Assembly: GCA_029747015.1 (NCBI GenBank)
Contig: JAKOGI010000001.1
Span: 310,001 to 374,000, forward strand
DNA from: Carnegiea gigantea
Lineage: Eukaryota > Streptophyta > Magnoliopsida > Caryophyllales > Cactaceae
Reading direction: 5' to 3'
Length of the DNA: 64,000 nt
Shown here: positions 45,988 through 58,185 of the stretch, in pieces
How the letters are laid out: every line of letters begins with the position of its first letter
Numbering within the stretch: position 1 is the first letter of the stretch
The notes under the pieces: generated by a model
The model's database searches: none
Told to the model about the DNA's origin: nothing
The model's input: the letters and a program-made list of their open reading frames with translations, nothing else
Translations under genes and position numbers: made by a program

Positions 45988-48261
45988 ATGAAATTAAGGA
46001 GTGGTAAGGAAATTGGAGAGAACAAGGAACAAGCACTGAAAACTGAAAACAAAGAGAGTCAGCCTAACCCAGTAAGTTTTAGGATTAAAGAGGTAAGCAT
46101 GTCTACTCTTCGAGAACTTGCTGCCCCTAACTTAGAAACTCAACCAATGTCCATCACTTATGCTGTTTTAGATAAATCTTTGAAATTAAACTCAGGATTT
46201 ATTAATTTATTACCTAAGTTTCATGGGTTAGCTGGAGAGGACCCCTATAGGCACATTAGTGAATTCCTCATTACCTGTTTTGCTATGGTGCCTGAAGGAA
46301 TTTCTAAGGACCAAATTAGACTAAGGGCCTTTCCTTTTTCTTTGCTTGGTAATGCTAAGGACTGGTTATATTATATGCCTGCTGGATCTTTTTCTACTTG
46401 GACTGCATTGCATAAATCGTTTCTAGAAAAGTTTTTTCCTGCATCCCGTATTGGATCTATTAGGAAAGATATATGTGGAATCAAACAAATGAATGGGGAA
46501 ACTTTTTGTGAGTACTGGGAAAGATTTAATAAGTCATGTGCCAGTTGCCCCCAACATTAAATAACTGAACAACTATTGATTCAATATTTTTATGAGGGTT
46601 TACTTCCTATGGACCGCAATATGGTTGATGCTGCTAGTGGGGGGGCTCTGGTTAATAAAACCCCAGCTGACGCTAGAAATCTATTTAATTTAATGGCCCA
46701 AAATACTCAGCAATTTGGTACTAGGGACTCACAAGTCAAAAGGGTAAATGAGATAGGTTCTAGTTCATCTCTAGAGAATCAGTTATCTCACATTACTGCT
46801 ATGTTAAATAAGATTGTTACTGAGGGATTTCAAAAAGCAGTAATATGTGGTATTTGTTGTCTAGAGGGGAATTTTACTAATACATGTCCCACTCTACAAG
46901 AAGGTAATGTTAATGCTCTTTACTCTAACCAAAATCAAAGGAGGTATGATCCCTATTCGAATACTTATAATGAAGGATGGAGAGACCACCTTAACCTTAG
47001 GTATGGCCCTAAGCCTAATCCTCCTGGTGTTGACCAACCCTCTCATCAACCTTCTAACCAGGATAGGACCAACTTTCTACTGGAACAAATCCTCAAGAAG
47101 ATGGATGATAGGTTCCAAATTTTGGAGACAACTCTTAAGCAGGTTCAAGAGAAACAGACTGCAACTGATATCATAGTTAGCAACCTGCAGGCTCAAATGC
47201 AAAATAGGTTACCATCTCAGCCTTACCCTAACCCTAAGGAGAATGTTAGTGCCATAACACTTAGGAATGGAAAAGAGTTAAAAGAACCTAAGAAAAGTAG
47301 AGAATTAGAACCTGATGAAGAAATTAAAAGGGCTGAACCAGAATTAGATACAGAGTCTAATCAAACTACTAAGGAATTAGGAGAAAAGAAAAGAGAACCT
47401 TACAAGCCAATCCCACCTTTCCCTAGTAGATTTAAAAGCCCTGCATCTAAGGTAAGTGAGGCTAACCAAGAGATCTTAGAGACATTAAGGAAGGTAGAAA
47501 TTAACATACCTCTCCTTGATGCCATTAAACAGGTGCCTCGGTATGCTAAGTTCTTAAAAGAATTATGCACTGCCAAGACGAAGCTCATTGGTAATGAGAA
47601 GATAAGTGTGGGGGAAAATATGTCTGCTGCTTTTAAAAGAAAACTCCCCCCTAAGTGTCAAGATCCTGGTGTGTTTTCTATTCCTTGCAAAATAGGAAAC
47701 CTTTGCTTTGATAAAGCTATGCTTGATTTGGGTGCCTCCATCAATGTTATGCCTAGGTCTGTTTATGACAAACTGAATCTAGGAGAATTAAAGAAAACTG
47801 GCGTAATGTTTTAGTTAGCTGATAGGAGTTGTACTTACCTAGATGGACTATTAGAGGATGTCTTAGTCCAAGTGAATGAACTTGTGTTTCCTGCTGATTT
47901 TTATGTGATGAACATGGGTGATGCATGTCATGATATTCCCATCATGCTTGGCAGGCCATTTTTAAAAACAGTTAGGACTAAAATTGATGTGCATGAAGGA
48001 ACATTAACTATGGAATTTGATGGTAAAGTGGTTAAATTTAATATTTTTGATACCATGAGATTCCCTGCTAATGTGAATTATGCATATGCACTTGATGTTA
48101 TTGATGAGTTGCCCCAAAATATTCATGACTTGTCCAACGAAGATGAATTTTTGACTGTGTTTACTAAGAGTCTTGATAATGCTGAGCTTCAAAAAGTGTG
48201 TTACCAGATTAATGCTGAATTATTGGAAGAGATCCAACTAGAGGATCCAGGAGCTTCATGA
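45988..48261 (+). pseudogene. Gag-protease of the Athila/Tat-like element, two stops
   Basis: A single frame of 758 codons broken only by TAA at 46558 and TAG at 47812. The start MKLRSGKEIGEN is typical of Athila/Tat gag. Capsid sequence follows (EDPYRHISEFLITCF, LLGNAKDWLYYMPAGSFSTW, YFYEGLLPMDRNMVDAASGG). The zinc knuckle near 46850 reads CGICCLEGNFTNTC, with Asn where His is expected, so metal binding is probably lost. AITLRNGKELKEP marks the C-terminal gag region. The protease has MLDLGASINVMP and later IPIMLGRPFLKT. The frame ends with an ordinary stop; no RT follows. Only two stops in 2.3 kb suggest recent loss. Confidence 0.88.
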
Positions 48262-48292
48262 AGTCAAGCCAACGACTATAAATAAAGGCGCT

Positions 48293-48311
48293 GGTTGGGA
48301 GGCAACCCAAC
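48293..48311 (+). other. Inverted repeat after the coding region
   Basis: GTTGGGAGGCAACCCAAC forms a 6-bp GC-rich stem with a 6-base loop, 30 bp after the stop codon. From memory, similar GGGAGGCAACCC words occur in Athila-type elements. Confidence 0.65.
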
Positions 48312-48819
48312 GTTTTTAGGGAAGTACCTATTTAATTTTGCTTTTATTTTTCATTATTTCTATCTGTTTGCATGCATTAGGGATAATGCATGAATTAAGT
48401 GTGGGGGAGTGCATCCTGTATTTAATTCTTGCAGTTTTTATTCTAAAAAAAAAAAATCTTTTCTTATAAATAATGCATGATATGAGTTTATACTAGGCTT
48501 GCTTGTTTAGAAAACAATTTTGTTTTATTAGCTATTTTGCAATTTATTCTTTCATAAGTGAAGACTTCTAGGCATAATAGTTATCCTTTAGAGAAGTTTG
48601 AGTTGATCCTCATACATCTTTTTAATGAGTAACTCTCTTGATTATCCATCTTATTTGGTCATGTAATATATCCGATTCAAAGGTAATCAAATGACCTGGC
48701 CCATCTCCTAGACTATTGAATTAGTTGAATAATTCATTAAAATTGTGATTTTACTTGTCTATTTTTTATACAAAGAAAGAAAGAAAAAGAGAGAGTCAAA
48801 GTTGAGAATGACAAGTACT

Positions 48820-48873
48820 CCTTTGAGGCATACGCTACTGGGTGCTACTCTTTGAGACAATACTGCCACTGGA
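48820..48873 (+). other. Copy of the conserved non-coding module
   Basis: CCTTTGAGGCA..CTACTGGG followed by CTTTGAGACA..CTGCCACTGG, a diverged tandem pair. It matches the minus strand at 32491-32550 over about 55 bp at roughly 80%. Confidence 0.7.
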
Positions 48874-49465
48874 AAGCTTGCTTCCCATACTAGTGAGCCA
48901 ATAAAATGAAGAAATAATGAGATGAGAATGATTTATTTGCTCCAGCACCTCTATTCGGGCGAGTGGGAGACAGGGAGTGTTTAATTTCTAAGACCCTATA
49001 TGGGCCTCGAATATGTGCGCAAGTGGAATTTGAACAAAAGAAGAAGAGGAAAATAAATACAAGGCAAGTTTAGGATCAAATTTAATGAAGCTATTCTACC
49101 TAGTTCAATTGTCTCTATAGCCAAACCATGCCCAAATTTTTTTCATCTTAAATTCTTTCTCGACCTCTTGATTGGTATATGCATAATCAAAAAAGAGATG
49201 GATAATTATTGATCTTATTACTTAATTATGAAAATGTTGTGAGGTTGATGAATAAACTCTCTAAGGATAGTTGGATGTCTAGCAGGTATTCACTTATTGA
49301 AGGAGAGACTAATTGATTCAATAACATTGTTTTTCTTAAGCAAGCCCTGACCTAGTATGAATATCATAAATATGCATGATTTTATAAGAAAAGGAAGCGT
49401 AAGTTTTAGGTCGAGTCTAAGATTTCTTTGCACGAGGACGTCCAAAGTCTAAGTGTGGGGGAATT

Positions 49466-51848
49466 TGTTAAGCCAAAAATCATGCATCATTTTATTAATT
49501 ATTTTGACTATATGTTACACATTATTGCATCTAATTTACTTTATTTTATATATTTTCCAGGTTAGGCATTAATAAAATAAAAATGAGAAGACAAGACGTC
49601 GAAACTCTGATTTTACACGATTTGCTGAAAAGACGGTCCAATAAATAATTTATGGAAGATATTATTTCCATAATTATTTAATTGGGCTAGGGTTTCAAGA
49701 GTTGGAAGAAAACAAGAAGTCTTGGAGGAGAAGAAATCTAAGGAAGAAGAAAACCCTAATTACTAACCCTAATCCCCCTCCTTTCCTCCCTATATATATC
49801 ACCATCACCATCACATTAATCATCTCTCAACTCTTCACCATATCCCATGGCTGCCACCCCTTCTCATCCCCCATACTCAATCCTTCTTCTTCATACCCCA
49901 TCACATGCCTAACCCTTCTCCCATCTCACCTAACACCCATCATCATCCCTCTCCATAGACCACGCAGCCCCATCTTCTTCCTCCTCCATGCACATCCCAC
50001 GCCTAGCCATAACCTCACTCACCATCATCTTACATCCCCTCCATCACACCCCTTTCATCACCATTCATCATCATCTTCTAACAACATCATCATCTTCCAC
50101 CAAGCAAAGTAGTAATGTTCTTGTTTCTTTTTATTTTTGCTTTGTTTTTCTTATTTTGTGTTTAGTTATTTATTAAACATGAAGTACTTGGATGAATTAT
50201 GTAATTTTATTTTTAATATGTGTGAGTAATTTCCTTATGCTTAGTATAATCTTTTTGAAGCCATGCTAAATTAATTATTTTGAAACAAGTTTTGTGCTTT
50301 AATGCCTAGTTGATTTCTAATCATGATTCTTTAGCGCTTAGCGTTCATCGTTTATGAAATTTGTGTTGAATCGATTAGAATGCATGCTAGTTGATTAAAT
50401 ACAATTTCGATTGATAGTTTAGAAGATTATAATACGTAAAAGTTATAATCTTTTAGGCTTAAGTATCACCCTAATTAATCATGGATGGCTCAAACCCATC
50501 TCTTTTAATTAGGTAATCGCTTTAGATCTTTGTTAAATCGATTTGCTGGTAAATTGGTTACAAAGTGTTAAATGATGTTTTTCTAATTCTTAATGCTCTA
50601 GTTTGATTAAATTCTTGTGCTGGTGTGAGGGTTATCAAAACTAGTAGGGTTTATATTAGGGCTGGACCTAAGTAAACTAGAATCTAAGGAAAAACGGGGA
50701 AGAACCGCTGGTGGATGTCTTCTACAGTTTAACTCATGAATGAAATTAACTTGTGTGTTGATGATAAATATTAATTTGCATGGTAGATTGAGATTATACT
50801 AAGTATCCTTCATAAATTTGATAACTTTTGATTATTATTTGTTGTTTAGAGTTAATTTGATTAGGTTGACAATTTTTGTTCTATTTTTATTAGTTTCAAT
50901 ATAATTTCAATCAACCCTTCCCAAAAAAGTATAGTCTTTTAGGAGTGTCTAGGTCATTTTAGATAGCTTAGATTTTGATTTTTAGAGTGGTTATAATTTT
51001 AGATTGATTTATATTCAGTTTTAGTATTTAATTATCAGTTTCTTAGAAATTAGACTAAAAATAGTTATTCTGTTTCTTTTTTGATTTTTATCCATTTCTA
51101 GGGTTTATATAGTGTCCTAGTCTGCCCATATGTAATTTCGTAATTTTTGGAAGTTGTTTGATAATTTTTCAGAATTATTTTGTGAAATTGATATGTGCAG
51201 GCTTTTAGGTTATTAATTCTAAAAATTTCGATTTTTAATTTTAATTTAGATTTTTAGGTGTTTTTAAGTCCAGAAACTTGTCTCCTAGAATTAGGGTAAT
51301 TTTCTTGATTAATTTCGTATTTATATTTATGCTGATTATTTTATTTCTAATCTAGATTTATTATTCTGCTGAATATTCTGTGCTAATTTTCTGATCTTAT
51401 TTTTCTGAAATAAAGTAGATACAATTTAGAGTTTATAAGCTTGTAGACCTGAAGTATAATATTTTAGGTTACTGTTTGATGATTTTAATATTTATTTCTC
51501 TGATTATTAATTGCCGTTTTGAATTTTAATTAGAATTTCAATTATTATTCTGATTTTATTTTTCTAAATTATTTAGGGAATCTTTTTACTATTTTATTTC
51601 AAGAATATGATCTAGAATATTTAGGAGCATCATTGGGCATTTTTCTAGATTTTTATCCATTAGATTTTAATTATTCTAGAATTATTAAGATTAAACCTAT
51701 TAAATTGGATTAGTGAAATCATTTAGGATTAAGCTAGCCTCTTTACAACAATCTTTCCTCGTGGATCGATCCCTACTTCCCTATGCTATAAAAAGTGTTT
51801 TAATAACCGAAGTAGTGGTTAAATTTGTAGCTCTCGACAAGCTTTACA
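49466..51848 (+). repeat. 3' LTR of the Athila/Tat-like element
   Basis: Same length as the 5' LTR and same ends. An open frame at 49702-50112 is low-complexity His/Pro/Ser sequence and is broken in the other LTR. Confidence 0.92.
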
Positions 51849-52122
51849 CAAGGCAAAAGAATATTACAGTACTTCATAATAACCTTGCCCGCCTCCTAAC
51901 TGAGGCTCCTAATCGAATCACTGACTGAAGTCATCTTGTTAAGTCAATTCTGCCCCGAACCCAAAAAGAAAGGCGGAAACCTTGTCACAACTGGTTAAGT
52001 CAACCTATCTATATAAACCATATATACATGTCATTAACAAAAGAATATCACACTGTACCAACTGCCGGAAGCAAAATAACCCCAAAAGAAAGCCTAACCC
52101 ATAAACAGGGGTAGGGCTATGC
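51849..52122 (-). other. Chromovirus leader between the upstream ORF and gag
   Basis: Non-coding. It would continue at 43409 once the Athila/Tat-like element is removed. Confidence 0.6.
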
Positions 52123-52863
52123 CTAATGATCCCGAGAGGAATCATAATCCGGATCAGAGGAATCGTCATCCTCCTCCCCTGAGTCAAAATCCTGTGTCTC
52201 GGAGTCCTCTTCCTCTGGATCACTCTCATCACCCACTGCCTCCTCCTCTAAAGGCTCATTGTCGCCCACTTCCTCCTCAGGCTCCTGCTCATCCTGGTCT
52301 AGCTCCATCTCCATCTCCCCCTCACTCGAGCTCACTTCTATGATCTCTGGAGAGCTCGGTACATCCTCGACTATATGGACCTCATCCTCTAAGCCAGCCT
52401 GTGGAGGGGCAGGTGGCGACTGAACTGGAGGCTGCAGGGGCGATGGCCCCTGAGCCGGTGGGGGTGGGGGTGGAACAATAGGTGGATGCACGTCCAGTGC
52501 AGAAAATATGCATGGAAGGATATCATAAGAAATGCCCCACAACTCAAACTCCTCTTGCAGCGATAGCTCCCTCGTAATCACATACCGAGCCCCTAGAATC
52601 TGGAATCTCTCCACATCACACCCTGGGTCTCCAGTAATCATAAAGTCACGGTATCGTAATCTGAACTCGTGCTAGGGCGCAATGAGGGGTAGGCACCACA
52701 ATAGAATACATGCACGGGCCAACACATCGTGAAATTCAGAAAATGGGTCCTCCTACATATAGGTCGCCATGGCTGCATGCAGGATAGAGATATGAGCCGC
52801 CACTAAAGTCTGTAGTGCCATGTGAATGTTATACGGGCCCGCAGGCACTCTTGGATGATCCAT
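52123..52863 (-). pseudogene. ORF upstream of gag in the chromovirus, two stops
   Basis: On the minus strand, between the primer site and gag, a frame of 247 codons starts MDHPRVPAGPYNIHMALQTL and is broken only by two TAG codons (near 52751 and 52673). The last 172 codons are open. The first 110 residues look like a folded helical part (FRLRYRDFMITGDPGCDVER). Then comes a Pro-rich linker (PPIVPPPPPPAQ) and a strongly acidic Glu/Asp/Ser tail of about 85 residues. I recognise no known domain. The preserved single frame suggests it was once a real product of the element; a role in regulation or chromatin is speculation. Confidence 0.65.
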
Positions 52864-53009
52864 CTAAACATGAAAATAAGAGGAAGAGGGTATAAGTCAC
52901 ATTTACTCATAAATTTCCCTGAAAGAAACTCAATTTACTTATATTATGGTTACAAACACATACATCCTAGTTTTCAAGCATCCTATACTCACAGTGATTT
53001 GCAAACTGT

Positions 53010-53020
53010 CTCTGATACCA
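53010..53020 (-). other. Primer binding site of the chromovirus
   Basis: On the minus strand TGGTATCAGAG lies a few bases after the 5' LTR, complementary to initiator tRNA-Met. Confidence 0.85.
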
Positions 53021-53024
53021 CAAC

Positions 53025-55957
53025 TATAACGTCCCCAATCTCTAATGCCTAATTAGTCTAACGTAATTATTCCCAAATTATTAATTAACAGTGGAAGTCC
53101 TTTGGTTGGAGGCGTTACCGCCGTTCCGTAATGGAACAAGGCTAACTGAAACCACGGGAATCATTATGTTGCTTATTTAATCACCCGACTCACAGCAAAC
53201 TTGAAATAACATACATTTAACCATTTATATAAGTTGTGATGCATCTACAAACTCAATATACGGTTACAATATACTAGTAATTGGCGATGTTCAAAAAAAT
53301 ACACAACCCATAGATACTTAAGGTGCTAGCCTATGAATCACCGTAAGCTCTTGGGAAGCGTGACCCTAGCAAAAGAATTAGAACCTTATTTCACTTCTTA
53401 CTATTCTCTAGCTTGCCCGGTGGACTGCTCACTGAGCCCTTACCTAAAACAGAAAACACAAAAATATTCGAAATATGAGCCGAAGCTCAGCACGCATATT
53501 CTTATGCAGTAAAATAAGCTTTGAGTTAAATCAGTTGGGCGCCCGCATTTCAAAACGTTTTGTTTGGAAAACAGGAGAGAGAGAATGTATGAGTAAAACT
53601 GGTTTGTAGGTTATTATCTGGAAGTGGACCCCAGTTGACGTCTGTAGCGATCTTGAGATAGGTGCACACCTCCCAGGCCGATCGGAGGGCCTGAGTTGAA
53701 GCCGCGCGAGTAAATTGAAGGACATAAGCCCTGATGATTGATAATTGGTGGGGCTACTTGATTATGTGACAAAACACTGTATAAATTGATTCATTATATG
53801 ATTATCGTTGTGATTTTGCATAGTTTGAGAAAACATATGAGTTTTCGAAGAGCACAGGCAATGTACGTACCTAGTCTTTGAAAATCTCTCTCTCTCACAC
53901 TGAAAATTGTTTGCTGGAAGCTTGAAGCGATCGACGTGGCCTCACTTCTACTCCAAATACGTAATTTTTTCGTGATTAGTGAAAAATTAATGAAATTTTA
54001 TTAAATTTCTTGATTTCTTGCATGATTTAAATTCTCTTGAATTCTCTTTCTATTATGCATGCAGCCATTATTCTTAATTCAATTGGATTCCATTTTATTT
54101 TGTTTTTGTTCTTCTGCCTCTCATAGCTAATGACCTGTTAACATGTATAATAATAACATAAGAGTATGATTTATTTTGAAGTTGTTATTGCGATGCCTTT
54201 AACCATTAACATTGTTAACGTTATCATTATCGTTGTTACTATTATTATCATCGTTATTATTATTATTATTACGATTATGGCTATCATTCCTCTTTTTAAC
54301 GATTTATTGTTTGCGATATATTTTAAGGCGACCCAAACTTTATAAATTTGGGATCACTTTCAAGTCGAGTTCTAATCATAACATTGTCTATTAGCGAAAT
54401 AAAATTATAAAGGTATATTCCTTAGTGACTTCGAATGCGCAATTACTCCTTCCTTCTCCATTACCCTCATTTGGGAAATAAACTTTGCCATAATTTATAC
54501 AATAGTATACATGCATGCTTATTTTTCCTTATTTCCGTTCAATTATCAACAAGACTTGTTTAAACGCTAAATATCTCAATTAGAATTCAACCTCATCCAA
54601 TGCCTAATCCGTAATCACCATACATGCCCCAATCACTAATTAACCAAATTATGGTCACAATTTAGCATACATACTAATGTTGTGTGTTTTTACACATACC
54701 TCACTAATTAATCACCCGCTACCTCATTTAAACATTATTAATTCGATAAAATGAACTTGAATGTTGTTCAAGCCCTAAACCCTAATCCTCCAATTTCAAA
54801 ATCACATCTCACTCATCCAATATATTTTTGTTTTAATCTCATTCACATGTACATTAGCATTCCCTCAACCCTTACTACATCAACCTAACAATTTTAACCT
54901 CCCTTCTAAGCACAACCTTAATCACCAACCCGTGATTAAAACACACATCTCCCACCTATATAGTACATAAATTCCCTCCAATTATTCATGAACCTAATTC
55001 CCTTTAATTATTCATGAATCTAATCTAAATATCTTCAATTCAAACTAAAATTAAACCATAACATCCAAACCCTCACTTATCTCCCAATTCCTTCCGACAA
55101 ACAACCCAACCATCCAAGATATTTTAAGAAATTTACAAATAAACACTTATCAATGTTAATTACATCATTTAAACTCAAAATTTCAACAAAAAAGATCAAA
55201 ATTGAATGAAGTGAGAGTTACAGTTCTCACCTTTCAACCCACTAAATTCATTTAAATACACACAAGGGAAGGAAGAGGGAAGGACCGGTTGGTGGCCACG
55301 GTCTCCAGCAACAGCGGCGATGTTTTCCGGTGGTCAGGGTGGCCGGCAAACGCGGTGGCGCGGTAGGGGAGGCTAATTGGCGCAAAACAGGGGAGGCAGA
55401 GGGGGTTCGACGGGCAGTAGAGCAAGGGGGGAGTGTTTTGGGTTCTGGTTTTGTTTTTGTTTATTTTGGTTGATTTATTTAGTTTAGTAGATTTATTAAT
55501 TTAGGCCATCTCTAAGTATCATTTTCTTTTTTTTCCGTTTCATTTGATGCCACATAGCCCAAAGTCTAGATTTTCTTATATTTATCCACTTCCCTTGTTT
55601 ATTTTTCTTTAATTATATATACAGGCATTTTTAAATATCATTATATTTATGTATAGTTGAAGTAGTAATTTTAGCTAGAATTAATATATCTAATTTTTAC
55701 ATCCTTTAAATATAAATTTTGGAAAAGACATTTCTCATTTCCTGTTTATTACTAATGCTATATTTGTCCATTTATTCTTAGTATCATTACCTCACAAATT
55801 AATTCTTTAACACTTAGGCTCTTTTATTTACTTTATTTATATATTTATTTATTTTTATTATTGTACGGGCATTCAAATATTTGTTAGAACTTGAAGGAAT
55901 TATTTAAGGAGCATTACAAGGTTCATGTCGAGATCACGTCATCATTTCAACCTACAA

Positions 55958-56039
<82 letters not shown>

Positions 56040-56189
56040 TATATATATAAAATGATAAGTTGAAATATATATGTACATATAAACTATTAAATGGAAATGC
56101 GAGATTAAAATGCGACGCCTAACTGAATTAATTTGTGATTAAGGTAGTTTGAAATAGTTAAAAAGAATTTTAGGTTCGGGCCATTACAC
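53025..56189 (-). repeat. 5' LTR of the chromovirus, 3165 bp
   Basis: Uninterrupted partner of the split LTR at 29993-38743. On the plus strand it runs from TATAACGTCCCC to GGGCCATTACA. Short frames in it have no support. Confidence 0.9.
55961..56050. repeat. AT microsatellite in the chromovirus LTR
   Basis: About 45 AT units with two TTA/TAA interruptions; the partner LTR has only short AT runs near 38561-38612. Confidence 0.95.
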
Positions 56190-56194
56190 TTGGT

Positions 56195-57204
56195 GCTCAC
56201 CACCATTACAGAACAGTTGGGAGCTCTCTCCACTCCTCAAATTCACACCTCATAACTCCATCTCCTCCAAACTTCTATGTAAGACGTACCCCCTCTCTGC
56301 ATATGGAAATCCGGTTAGCAATATTTTTCAACACTTTGGGATTCCTCTTGATTCTGAGGAATATATCACTCAGTCTGTCCACGTCGTCTCTGCTCACTCC
56401 TTCAAAACCCTCCGGTTCTACAAAACTAAACATCGAGGATGGCAACACATCTCTAATCTCACTCCTGAGGAAGCCTCCACTCTTCATGTCACTTGTCCAG
56501 AACTCCCCCCAACATTGCTGCCATCTTGACTGAACTCCAAGAAGACAATGCCACACTCCGATCTCAGGTGGAACACCTGCAATTCGACTTGGGCCTTCTA
56601 CCCAAGAAGGTTGATGCCTTCATTCATTTGGCTGGCTACATCCATCAAGGTGCCCAACTTGCAATTCTCTTTCAGACCACCGATGTGCCCAACTTGCAAT
56701 TCAGCTGATCTGTATCAGTTACTAGAGTGGTTGTTTTTCAGCTCTTTCAACCTTGTTTTGCTTCAAGCATTTTGTGTTTCTGCAAAAATTCCACGTGTGT
56801 AACTAACATTTTTGTTTCACCCGTCTCCCTTACTGTGTTTTGATGAAAGTCAGGGGGAGAGAAAGCCTCATGTTTTGGATCTGGGTAAACATATAATGTG
56901 GACTTTGGATAGTGATTTGGTATGATGATGCTTATGATGCTTGCTTACATGGATTGGTCTCTAATTCAAAATGAGTTAAATGATGCTCACTTGCATGATT
57001 TGGTATGGGCTTGTTAGCAGAAAATGATGGCTTGGCCATTATTCTTGTTTTAGCCCAATTGCATAACAACTGTTTGTGATAGACTGCCAGAAACACTCAA
57101 ACGTTAATAAAAGCCAAATCAGGTAATTGTGAGCCAAATCAGGTAATTGTGATAAAATACCGTCATCTTTTTTTATAGCCACTCAAAGATAATCACAAAG
57201 AAAA
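56195..57204 (+). pseudogene. Degenerate coding-like flank, unidentified
   Basis: Before the chromovirus landed this was continuous with the DNA left of 29993. The plus strand has a coding-like run at about 56300-56510 (VHVVSAHSFKTLRFYKTKHR in one frame) and then, after a frame change, LTELQEDNATLRSQVEHLQF, which looks like a coiled coil. A purine tract GTCAGGGGGAGAGAAAG lies near 56850. It may be the 3' part of another copia-type element, for example an extra ORF after pol as in sireviruses; this is only a guess. From 56900 to 57204 I see nothing. Confidence 0.35.
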
Positions 57205-57206
57205 AT

Positions 57207-57769
57207 ATGGAGGCTGCTAGCAGGGTGGTACGATATTTGGAAGGTACTGCAAGTCAAGGTATTTTATTAAAGACAGACAACAATTTGCAGCTTATTGTGT
57301 TTTGTGATTCAGATTGGGGCATGTGTCCATTGTCTCGAAAATCTCTTACGGGCTATTTTGTGATGCTCGGAGGCTCTCCTATATCCTGGAAGACTAAGAA
57401 ACAGACCACCACATCCAGATCGCCAGCTGAAGCCGAATATAGATCTATGGCCTTCACTACCAGTGGGTTGGTATGGTTACGCTCCTTCCTAGCATCTCTT
57501 GGCATAGTTTCTACACAACCCATGCACTTATATTGCGACGGTCAAGCAGCATTGCACATTGCCAAAAACCAATCTTCCATGAATGTACGAAGCATATAGA
57601 GATCGATTGCCATGTTGTTCGTGAGAAACTCGAAGTCGGCATTTTGACCCTCTTTCATGTTAGAACGAAGCAACAACCCGTCGACCTCTTCAATAAGGCG
57701 CTCTGGAAGACACAATTTCAATTTTTAAAGAGCAAGTTGGACACAGTTAACCTCCATGTACCAACTTGA
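57207..57769 (+). pseudogene. Copia RNase H fragment, unit B
   Basis: Duplicate of the RNase H part at 17668-18230. The first 130 codons are open (MEAASRVVRYLEGTASQGIL, FCDSDWGMCPLSRKSLTGYF, PAEAEYRSMA). A one-base loss near 57570 shifts the frame, after which KHIEIDCHVVREKLE continues to the stop near 57767. It keeps fewer stops than unit A. The copia element upstream of this point is absent here. Confidence 0.9.
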
Positions 57770-57776
57770 GGGGAAG

Positions 57777-58004
57777 TATTAGATTATATTCTACCTTATA
57801 TTGTAATTGATAATGATTGCTAGTTTTCTATGCCCCTACTTCTTGCAGTTTCCGATTCCTAAAAGGATCTGTACCTCACGCTAGGTTTCTAAGCTCTGTA
57901 TCAAGTGTATAAAAGCCATGGCATCTCACGCATGAATAAACAGAGAAGCAGGGCACACGTTTGAGTGATCCAAATTTGTCTCAAATCAATCCAATTTCTC
58001 TGCA
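57777..58004 (+). repeat. Copia 3' LTR, unit B
   Basis: It starts TATTAGATTA and ends CTCTGCA, followed by CACTT (58005-58009), the same target duplication as the copia element at 6160. It is therefore a duplicated copy of that insertion, not a separate one. A TATAAAAG box lies at 57908-57915. Confidence 0.92.
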
Positions 58005-58185
58005 CACTTCACCATGGTAGATGCAATAAAAAATTAAGTAAGGTAGAATCTCCATTGATTACTTTAATAATATGCCTGCGACCAGCAAGTCTCGCAACTT
58101 AGTTGATTTGAAAAAAAATACAACAAAACAAAACGTACAATTTTCCACAGGAGACACAATCTTTTAACTTTCAATACCAAACACG

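Larger units (their letters stand above)
48262..49465 (+). other. Non-coding 3' part of the Athila/Tat-like element
   Basis: No coding is visible. It holds a hairpin (48293-48311), the TTTGAGGCA module (48820-48873) and the polypurine region AAGTGTGGGGGAAT before the LTR. Confidence 0.75.
43410..51848 (+). mobile_element. Athila/Tat-like element with gag-protease but no RT or integrase
   Basis: Two 2383-bp LTRs (43476-45858 and 49466-51848), about 2% different in the part compared, flank 3607 bp. The primer site TGGCGCCGTTGCCGGGGA is that of the Athila/Tat group. The internal region encodes gag and aspartic protease in one frame, then about 1.2 kb of non-coding DNA. RT, RNase H and integrase are absent. 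A 66-bp piece of the 3' internal end (49400-49465) is repeated just before the 5' LTR (43410-43475). I find no target duplication at either 43410 or 43476. It is nested in the leader of the chromovirus, in opposite orientation. Confidence 0.88.
29993..56189 (-). mobile_element. Chromovirus (Ty3/gypsy) carrying two nested elements
   Basis: Read on the minus strand: 5' LTR (56189-53025), tRNA-Met primer site, an ORF upstream of gag, gag, protease, RT, RNase H, integrase, chromodomain, polypurine tract (38744-38762) and 3' LTR (38743-29993, split by 30524-36130). Flanks CCTGG (29988-29992) and CTTGG (56190-56194) fit a 5-bp target duplication with one change. The two LTRs differ by roughly 6-8% in the stretches I compared. 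Nested insertions make up about 14 kb of the 26.2 kb. Stops throughout pol show it is dead. Confidence 0.92.

Noticed and set aside
49702..50112. 136-codon His/Pro/Ser-rich frame
   Set aside because: Low-complexity sequence in an LTR; the other LTR copy has a stop in the same frame.
57777..58004. Independent solo LTR or copia insertion near lipase B
   Set aside because: It has the same flanking DNA and the same CACTT target duplication as the copia element at 6160-18469, so it was copied with the segment.
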